Positions 1 through 8,100 of a DNA stretch of 33,036 nucleotides are shown here, piece after piece. Made by a program: the position numbers and the translations under genes. The notes beneath the pieces were generated by a model that worked only from the letters and a program-made list of their open reading frames with translations, had not been told where the DNA came from and searched no databases. Numbering within the stretch: the first letter of the stretch is position 1; the number at the start of each line of letters is the position of its first letter. Source of the DNA: Pseudomonadota bacterium (GTDB lineage: Bacteria > Pseudomonadota > Gammaproteobacteria > Burkholderiales > Burkholderiaceae_C); the NCBI GenBank assembly GCA_020161775.1, contig JAIUOW010000027.1, forward strand, positions 1 through 33,036. The letters are read 5' to 3'.

Positions 1-124
1 ACCCATTGGGTATATCCCGCCGGCAGAAGCTGAGGCAAACTACTACCGGCAACTCGCCAGTCAGCCCTCCACGGTGGCGGCCTGACTTAAACCAACGGGC
101 CTCCATGAAACTCGGGGCGGTTCA
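1..124 (+). mobile_element. Right end of an IS3-family insertion sequence (continues off the window)
   Basis: The first 85 bases encode the last residues of an IS3-type integrase/transposase, followed by about 40 non-coding bases. The element appears to stop at 124: read from that end on the minus strand the sequence begins TGAACCGCCCCGAG, which fits the TG...CA ends and GC-rich terminal repeats of IS3-family elements. From 124-127 onward the sequence is selB coding sequence in frame. The left end and the target duplication lie outside the window, so the boundary is inferred from one side only. Confidence 0.75.
2..85 (+). CDS. IS3-family transposase (OrfB/integrase), C-terminal end only
   Basis: Frame 2 reads PIGYIPPAEAEANYY, continues RQLASQPSTVAA, and stops with TGA at 83-85. 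A Gly-Tyr-x-Pro-Pro segment followed by an A/E-rich YYRQ tail is typical of the extreme C-terminus of IS3-family OrfB transposases (rve domain, DDE chemistry). Only 27 residues are in the window, so nothing can be said about whether the enzyme is intact. It is read in the same direction as the interrupted selB. Confidence 0.7.
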   Translation, partial: PIGYIPPAEAEANYYRQLASQPSTVAA

Positions 125-1932
125 CCATCGAGCTGGGCTACGCCGCACTGCAGCTGCCCGACGGCAACACGCTCAGCTTCGTGGATGTGCCCGGCCACGA
201 AAAGCTGGTGCGCACCATGGTGGCCGGCGCCAGCGGCATTGATATAGCTTTACTGCTGGTGGCGGCGGATGACGGCGTCATGCCGCAGACGGTGGAACAC
301 CTCACCATCCTGTCGCTGCTGGGCGTGCACCACGGGGCGGCCGTCATCACCAAGGCCGACCGGGCCGACGCGGCCTTGCTGGCGCAGCGCGAACAGGAAG
401 TCCGCGCGCTGCTGGCGCACCACGGGCTGGCGCACTGGCCGGTGCTCAGCGTGTCGGCGCACCGCGGCGACGGCCTGGACGCGCTGCGCGCGCTACTGGC
501 CGAACAAGCGGCCACGCAGCCGGGCGCGCCGGATGCGACCGAAGGCTTTCGCATGGGCCTGGACCGCGTGTTCACGCTGGACGGCATTGGCACCGTGGTG
601 GCCGGCAGCATTGCAGCCGGCACGGTGCGCGTGGGCGACATGCTGTGCCTGGCCCACGCACCCGATGCACATTACCGCGTGCGCAGCCTGCACAGCCACA
701 ACCGCAGCGTGCAGGAAGCGCATGCCGGCCAGCGTTGCGCCGTAGGCCTGGCGGGGCTGGAGCGCGGAAAGGTCGAACGCGGCCAGACGCTGTGCGACCC
801 GGCGATTGCGCTGGCCACGGTGCGGCTGGACGTGTGGCTGCAGGTGGCGCCAACCGAAGACAAACCCCTGCGTTCGGGCCTGCAGGTGCACCTGCACGCG
901 GGCACGCAGGACACCCTGGCGGCGGTGGCCGTGCTGGGCCAGGGCAGCATTGCCCCCGGCGAAGGCGCGCTGGCGCAGATCGTGACGCGCCAGCCCGTGC
1001 ATGCCTGGCAGGGCGAGCGCTTTGTGCTGCGCGATGCATCGGCCACACGCACCGTGGCCGGTGGCATGGTGCTGGACGCGCAGGGCCTGGCACGCTACCG
1101 CCAGACGCCGGAGCGCCTGGCCTACCTGGCCAGCCAGCGCGAAAGCACCTCGCAGGCGCGGCTGGCCGGTGCGCTGGCGGCCGCGCCGTTTGGCGTCCAT
1201 GCCGCGCAATGGCTGCGCCAGCAGGGCCTGACGGGCTGGCCATTCGGGCCGGCGGACGTGCCCGGCGCCGTGTTTGGCAAAGGCCGCGAATGGGCGATCG
1301 ACAGCGCCCGCCTGGCCAGCAACGAAGCAGCGGTGCTGGCCATGCTGGCGGACTTTCACACGCGGCTGCCCGAGGACATGGGGCCAGACCTGGCGCGCGC
1401 GCGCCGCCTGGCGCTGCCACGCATGCCGCCCGCGCTGTGGGACGCCCTGCTGGACCAGATGGCCGGCGCCGGGCGCATCGCGCGGCGCAGCGGCTTCATC
1501 CACCTGCCCGAACACGGCGCACAGCTGCGCGAGGCCGAGCGCGTCGTGGCCCAGCGCGCCCTGCCGCTGCTGCTGGACGGCCGGTTCGATCCGCCCTGGG
1601 TGCGCGACATCGCGGGCACGGCCCGCCTGCCCGAAGGCCAGGTGCGCAGCGTGCTGGCCCGGCTGGCGCGCGGCGGCGAGGTGTTCCAGGTGGTGCGCGA
1701 CCTGTACTACCACCCCCAGGTGGTGCAGCAGCTGGCCGACCTGGCGCGCGGCATCGAAGCGCGCGAAGGCCAGGTGCTGGCCGCCAGCTTTCGCGACGCG
1801 ACCGGCCTGGGCCGCAAACGCGCCATACAGATACTGGAATTCTTTGACAGAATCGGCTTCCTGCGACGGGTGGGCGACACGCACTTGCTGCGGCCTGGTA
1901 CGCCCCTGTTCCCGCCGGGGAGCAAGCCATGA
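124..1932 (+). pseudogene. selB: Selenocysteine-specific elongation factor SelB, 5' end removed by an IS insertion
   Basis: SelB is the EF-Tu-like GTPase that delivers Sec-tRNA to UGA codons marked by a SECIS hairpin. The reading frame enters directly from the IS end as TIELGYAALQLPDGN, then shows the G3 motif DVPGHE (about 184-201), the G4-type segment TKAD (about 349-360), the beta-barrel domains, and the C-terminal winged-helix region that binds SECIS RNA. A family member of about 630-640 residues should have roughly 45-50 more N-terminal residues, including the P-loop (GHxDHGKT) and switch I. These are absent: upstream in frame is IS sequence, with a stop at 106-108. The first possible start is GTG at 181, which would give a protein without the nucleotide-binding P-loop. 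The 3' part is not frameshifted, so the lesion looks recent. The stop is five bases before the tRNA-Sec gene. Alternative: an assembly junction within an IS copy. Confidence 0.85.
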
Positions 1933-1936
1933 ACAT

Positions 1937-2029
1937 GGAAGGAAAACGCCCCTGGTGGGGCGGCCGGGCTTCAAACCCGGTGGGTGGCGCCACGCGCCGC
2001 CGGGTGGGTTCGACTCCCGCTTCCTTCCG
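1937..2029 (+). tRNA. selC: tRNA-Sec (anticodon TCA)
   Basis: All the special features of bacterial tRNA-Sec can be folded by hand. There is an 8-bp acceptor stem (GGAAGGAA with TTCCTTCC), a 6-bp D stem (CGCCCC/GGGGCG) with a TGGT loop, and an anticodon stem CCGGG/CCCGG with loop CTTCAAA (anticodon TCA). A long variable arm contains GGCGC/GCGCC, and the T arm has loop TTCGACT. The discriminator is G (2029). The genome then reads CCC, so the terminal A of CCA is not encoded in place. A run of six T follows at 2033-2038. The gene lies just after selB, a common arrangement. It looks intact although its elongation factor gene is broken. Confidence 0.95.
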
Positions 2030-2101
2030 CCCTTTTTTGCGGCATTAGTCTCACTTTTGCGCGATTTGAGACACCCGCTCGCACGCCGCGCACTGCAAAC
2101 C

Positions 2102-2130
2102 TTGGTGTAACCATAGGTTTCGTCTATAAA
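2102..2130 (+). promoter_or_regulatory. Candidate sigma-70 promoter for the large adhesin gene
   Basis: A -35-like TTGGTG (2102-2107) and a -10-like TATAAA (2125-2130) are separated by exactly 17 bases. The stretch is locally AT-rich between selC and the adhesin, and predicts a start of transcription near 2137 with a leader of about 30 bases. The -35 matches the consensus only at TTG, so the assignment rests mainly on the -10 and the spacing. Confidence 0.45.
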
Positions 2131-2168
2131 GATTCTCCTCTGTTGTCTTTTGCATTGCTGCGCCGGAT

Positions 2169-5100
2169 ATGCCGTACCCCCCGACAAGCGCCCGGAGCGT
2201 GCGCCGTGACCACCATCCGGTGGCAACGTGCCCCGCCACCTGCGGCCACCCGCCCCTGACGCTGGCGCTGTCGGTGGCAGCCTGCTTTTCGCTGCCGGCC
2301 GCCGCGCTGGCGCAGCCCACCGGCCTGCAGGCCATCCATGGCACGGCCAGCATGGCCACGCAGGGCAACAAGACCATCATCACCACCCAGAACGGCGCAG
2401 GCACCAGCCACAGCGCGCTGAACTGGCAAAGCTTTGGTGTCGCGCCCGGCACCACCACGCAGTTCAACCAGCCCAGCGCCGCCAGCACGGCCATCAACCG
2501 CGTGCTGGGCAACAACCCCAGCGCCATCTTTGGCACGCTCAGCTCCAACGGCAAGCTGGTGCTGGTCAACCCCGCCGGCATTGCCGTGGGCGCCGGCGCG
2601 GTGGTGGACACGGCCGGCTTCACAGCCAGCACGCTGCGCATGACCGACGCCGACGCGCTGGCCGGGCGGCTTGTGTTTGGCGACGGCGGCCTGGCCGGCG
2701 GTGTGAGCGTCAACGGCCACATCGTGGCGCGCGGTGGCGACGTGGTGCTGATCGCGCCCGACGTGCAGACCGGCGCCGGCGCAGTGATTGAATCGCCCAA
2801 CGGCGCCACCATCCTGGCGGCCGGGCGCAAGGTCGAGGTCACCGGCCGCGGGCTGGAGGGCATCCGCCTGGAAGTGCAGGCGCCTGAAGACAAGGCCGTC
2901 AACCTGGGCCAGCTCAAGGGCGATGCCGTGGGCATCTTTGCCGGCACGCTGAAGCACAGCGGCCTGGTGAATGCCACGGCCGTCTCCGTGGAGGGCGGCA
3001 AGGTGCTGCTCAAGGGCCGCGAATCCGCGGACATCGGCGGCACCATCACTGCGCAAAAGGGTAGTCTGGGCGGCCAGGTGCATGCCACGGCGGCCAAGGT
3101 CATGCTCAAGAGCGGCGCCATCATCGACGCCAGCGGCGCAGCCGGCGGCGGCGAGGTGCTGCTGGGCGGTGGCTGGCAGGGCCAGGACGCCCGGCTGGCC
3201 AATGCACAGCAGACCACGGCCGAACCGGGCTCGACCATCCGCGCCGACGCCACGGACAACGGCAATGGCGGCACCGTGGTGCTGTGGAGCGACGGCGACA
3301 CGCGCTCGGCCGCCCACCTCAGCGCGCGTGGCGGCGCCCAGGGCGGCAACGGGGGCCGTATCGAAACCTCGGGCAAGGTCAACCTGTGGTCGCAGGGCAC
3401 CCGCGTGGATGCGCTCGCCCCGCACGGAAGCCCCGGCGTCTGGCTGCTGGACCCGACCAGCGTCACCATCACCGGCGGTGGCGGCGCGGCGGCGCCCAAC
3501 GTCGTGTACGAGAACGACATCGAAGCCGCCGGCGCCAACGTGGACATCGTGGCCGACTACGGCATCACCACCAGCGGCACCTTCACCAGCGCGGACGTTG
3601 TCGTCCCCGCCGGGCTGAACCTCACCATCCGCACGACGGGCACCAGCGGCGGCACGGGCGTGGACCTGACGGGCGCCGGGCCGCTGACGTTCAAAACCTC
3701 GGCGGGCGGCAACATCAGCCTGACCAGCGCCGACATCACCCAGTCCATCAAGCCCAGCAACCTCACCGTCATCGGGTCGGGCACCATCAACATCAATTCT
3801 TCAGGCCCGGTCGATCTCAGCGGCGTCACGCTGCAGACGGCAGGCGGTGCCATCGGCATCGCCGGCATTGGCGTCGCGGCCACCGGGCAGGACGCGGTGC
3901 TCGCCACGCAGGCGACCATCACATCCACAGGCGGTGCCGTCACCCTCAACGGCACCCATGCCAACGTGAACCGTCGAGGCGTGTACCTGGACCGCACGTC
4001 CATCAACAGCGGCGCTGGCGCCATCACCATCGGCAGCACCACCGCCAACATCAAGCTGATGGGCTCCAGCGTCACCTCCAGCGGCGGCAACATCAGCATC
4101 ACCACCGCCGGCGCGCACAACTACAGCGCCCTGGAAATCGTGGACTACACCGGCACGCCCGCCGTGCCGTCGCGGATCAGCACCACCGGCAGCGGCAACA
4201 TCACGCTGTCGGGCGAACTGACCAACTACGGCAGCAGCGCGGGCAGCTTTGCCGGCGGTGTGGTCATCAACAACTCCACCGTCTCGTCGTTCAACGGCTC
4301 GATCACCGTGCAGGGCAAGGTGGGCTTGCCCAGCGGCGTGGCGCAGGTGTCGCGCGGCTTCAGCCTGGACACAGGCGCGCACATCTCCGGCAACGGCGTG
4401 ATCAGCCTCACCGGCGAGGTCGGCGCCAGCGCAGCGGCCAACAGCCACGGCGGCATGCTGGCCAGCGGCGCCACGGTGGCCAGCACCGGCGGCAACGTCA
4501 GCCTGTCGGGCACGCTGAACAATGCCTCCATCAGCGCGGGCACGGGCCTGACCATCGCCGGGCGCGTGGAGGCTGCGGGCCAGATCGCCCTGACCGGCAG
4601 CGCCACCGTTGGCAACGCCTCGGGCACCGGGCTGGACATCCAGGCCGGCGCTGTGATTTCCAGCACATCGCTGGGCGTCACGGCCACGGGCTCCGTGTCG
4701 TCGTCCACCACGGCCACCAACCTGATCGCGGCGTCGGTTGCCGGCACCATCTCGACCACCAGCGCCATCAACGTCAGTGGCGCGGTGTCGGCGCCCAACG
4801 CCGTGGGCGCCTCGGGCGTGGTGGTCAGCGGCGTGATCACCGGCACCAACTCCGGCAACCAGATCACCATCACAGGCTCGGGGGTTCCCGCACCTGCACC
4901 TTCAAGCTACCGGGACCTTTCCCTCCCGGGCGGCACGGTCAGCAGCACGGGTGGCCTGATCAAGCTGGTAGGCGACCGCATGGAACTGCAGGGCGCCATC
5001 AACTCCAGCACCGGCCGCACCATGGTCGTGCCGTTTTCCAGCAACCGCTCCATGGTGCTGGCAGGCAGCAACGAGACCGGCACGCTGAACCTGACCAGCA

Positions 5101-8100
5101 GCGAAATCAACACCATCACCGCGTCGGCGCTGGTCGTTGGCGGCAGCACCTACACCGGGGGCATCAGCATCACCGGCGCCATTGCCCCGGCCAACACCAA
5201 CACGCTCAGCCTCATCACCGACCCCACCGGCGCGAGCGGCATTGCCCAGTCCGCGGCGCCTTCGCCCGCCACCATCAGCGTCCTCAACCTGAACGCCGAC
5301 GGCCCCTGGGTATCGCTGGACCATTCAGGCAACAGCATCATCAACGTGGCCGGGCGGGCCCAGACGGGCGCGTTCTCGGTGCGCTCCAGCGGCGCCATGA
5401 CCGTGAGCACCGTGGACGGCACGGCCGGCATCAGCGTCAACAGCGCCGGCCAGACGTTGACGGCGCAGGCCGGCGGCGTCCTCACGCTGAACGGCAACAT
5501 CGCCTCGCCCAATTCGGCCGTGTCGCTGTCCGGCACCGGCATCACATTGAACAGCACGCGTTCGATCAACGGCAGCAGCGTCCTGCTCAATGCCGGCGGC
5601 GGGACGATGTCGCTGGGCGCGGGCAGCATCAGTTCCACGGGCTCGATCCAGCTGACCAGCGCGGCAGCCACCACGCTGGGCACGATCTCGTCGGCCACGG
5701 GCGGGCTGAGCCTCACGAACATCAGCGGCAACGTGAGCCAGCAGGCCAGCACCAGCGTGGTCACGGGCCTGCTCAGCGGCAGCGGCAATTCGGGCGTCAT
5801 CAACCTGTCCAACACCGGCAACGCCTTCACCAGCATCGGCACGCTGTCCACCACCGGCGGCGGCCTGACGGTGGTGGACCAAAGCGGCAACCTGGACATC
5901 ACCGGCAACGTCACCACCGGCACCGGCATCATCAACATCCGCACGCCGGGCAATCTGACGCAGTCGCAGATCATCACCTCGGCCGCCACGGGCGACGCGC
6001 TGGTGCTGTCGGCCGGGGGCAACTACATCAACAGCGTGGGCGCTACCGCCCTGTCGGCGGCCAACGGGCGCTGGGTGGTGTATTCCACCAACCCGGCGAA
6101 CAACAACTTCAATGGCCTGAGTTCGGGCAACTCGGCGGTTTACAACGCCACCTACGCGGGCAATGCACCGGGCACCCTTGCCGCGGGCAACCGCTATGTG
6201 TTCTCGTTCCAGCCCACGGCCAACATCACGGCCAATGCCCAGACCCGCGAATACGACGGCAACACCAATTTCGCGCCGGTCACGCACACCGTCACCGGGC
6301 TGGTCAATGCCTCCACCTACGGCAACGTCTTCGGCCAGGACATCCTGACCGGCTCCCTGGCGGTGACGGCCCCCGGCCGCAACGTGGGCACCTACGCCAT
6401 CGGCATCGGCTCGCTGACCGCGCCCACGGGCTATGCGGTGAACTTCACCCCCGCCAATGCCACCGTGACGCCCAAGGCGCTGACGATCAACGCGGTGACC
6501 GACAGCCGCGTGTACAACGGCACGACCAGCTCCGCCGGCGGGCCCACCCATGTGGGCCTGGTAGGCGGCGACACGATCACGGGGCTGACCCAGTCGTACA
6601 CCAGCAAGAACGTGCTGGGCGCCAACGGCAGCACCCTGCAGGTCAACGGCGGCTACACCCTTGGCGACGGCAACGGCGGCAACAACTATGCCGTCACCAC
6701 CAACACCGCGTCGGGCACCATCACCCCGGCGGCGCTGACCGTCAGCACCAGCGGCATCACCCGGCAATACGACAGCACCACCACCGCGCTGGGCACGCCC
6801 ATTGCCACCGCGGGCACGCTGTTTGGCGGCGACACGCTCAGCGGCGGCACCTATGCCTTCGTCAGCAAGAACGTGGGCACCAACGTGACGGTCAACGTCA
6901 GCGGCATCACCGTCAATGACGGCAACGGCGGCGCCAACTACACCCTGACCCAGGCCGCCAACAACACCAGCAACATCACGGCCGCGCCGCTGACCGTGAC
7001 CGGCGTGACCGCCGGCAGCCGTGTGTACGACGGCACCACCGTGGCCAGCCTGGGCGGCACGGCCAGCGTGACGGGCCTGGGCGGTGACGTGGTGAGCGTG
7101 ACCGGCACGGGCACCGGCAGCTTCGTGGACAAGCATGTGGGCACGGCCAAGGCCATCACCGTCACGGGCTTTGGCCTGACGGGCACGGACGCCGGCAACT
7201 ACACCGTGGTGCAGCCCACCGGCCTCACGGCCAACATCACCCAGCGCGCCGTGAGCATCCGGCCCAACGACCTCACGCGCGTCTATGACGGCACCACCAA
7301 TGCCGCGCCCACGCTGCTGGTCACCGCCGGAACACTGGCTGGTGGCGATACGCCGCTGGGTGGCACCTTCAGCTTCACCGACCGCCACGTGGGCAGCGGC
7401 AAGACCGTCAACCTGACCGGCCTGATCATCAACGACGGCAACGCCGGCGGCAACTACGCGCTGACGCTACAGCCCAACACCAACAGCACCATCACGGCGG
7501 CCAACCTGGCGGTCACCGGCGTCACCGCCACCAGCCGCAGCTACGACGGCACCACCGTTGCATCACTGGGCGGCTCGGCCACCGTGGCGGCGCTGGGCGG
7601 CGACAGCATCAGCCTGACCGGCACCGGCAGCGGCACCTTTGCCGACCGCCACGCGGGCAATGCCAAGCCGGTCACCGTCAGCGGCTATTCGCTCACCGGC
7701 CCCAACGCCAGCAACTACGTGCTGCTGCAACCGGCGGGCGTCACCGCCAATATCACGCCGGCGGCGCTGACCGTCAGCACCAGCAGCGTCAACAAGGTGT
7801 ATGACGCCACCACCACGGCAGCAGGCACCGCCATCGTGACCGGCGGCACGCTGTTTGGCAGCGACACCATCAGCGGCGGCACCTTTGCCTTCGTCAGCAA
7901 GAACGCGGGCACCAACGTCACGGTCAACGTTAGCGGCGTCACGGTCAATGACGGCAACGCGGGCGGCAACTACGCCGTGACGCATGTTGCCAACAACACC
8001 AGCAACATCACGCGCGCGCCGCTGGCACTGAACGCTGTGGGCGACACCCGTGTGTACGATGGCACCACCAGCTCCGCAGGTACCGTCGGCATCACAGGCC

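Noticed and set aside
2029-2045. Intrinsic terminator after selC
   Set aside because: There is a run of six T but no separate GC hairpin before it apart from the tRNA itself, so it was noted in the tRNA entry only.
493-2226. Long minus-strand open frame opposite selB and selC
   Set aside because: It runs through the tRNA-Sec gene, has no recognisable motifs and low-complexity composition, and is explained by high GC on the strand opposite a real gene.
3284-6919. 1211-codon frame overlapping the adhesin gene in another plus-strand frame
   Set aside because: It is His/Arg/Gln-rich with no domains and follows the repeat structure of the real adhesin frame; it is a shadow of biased codon use.
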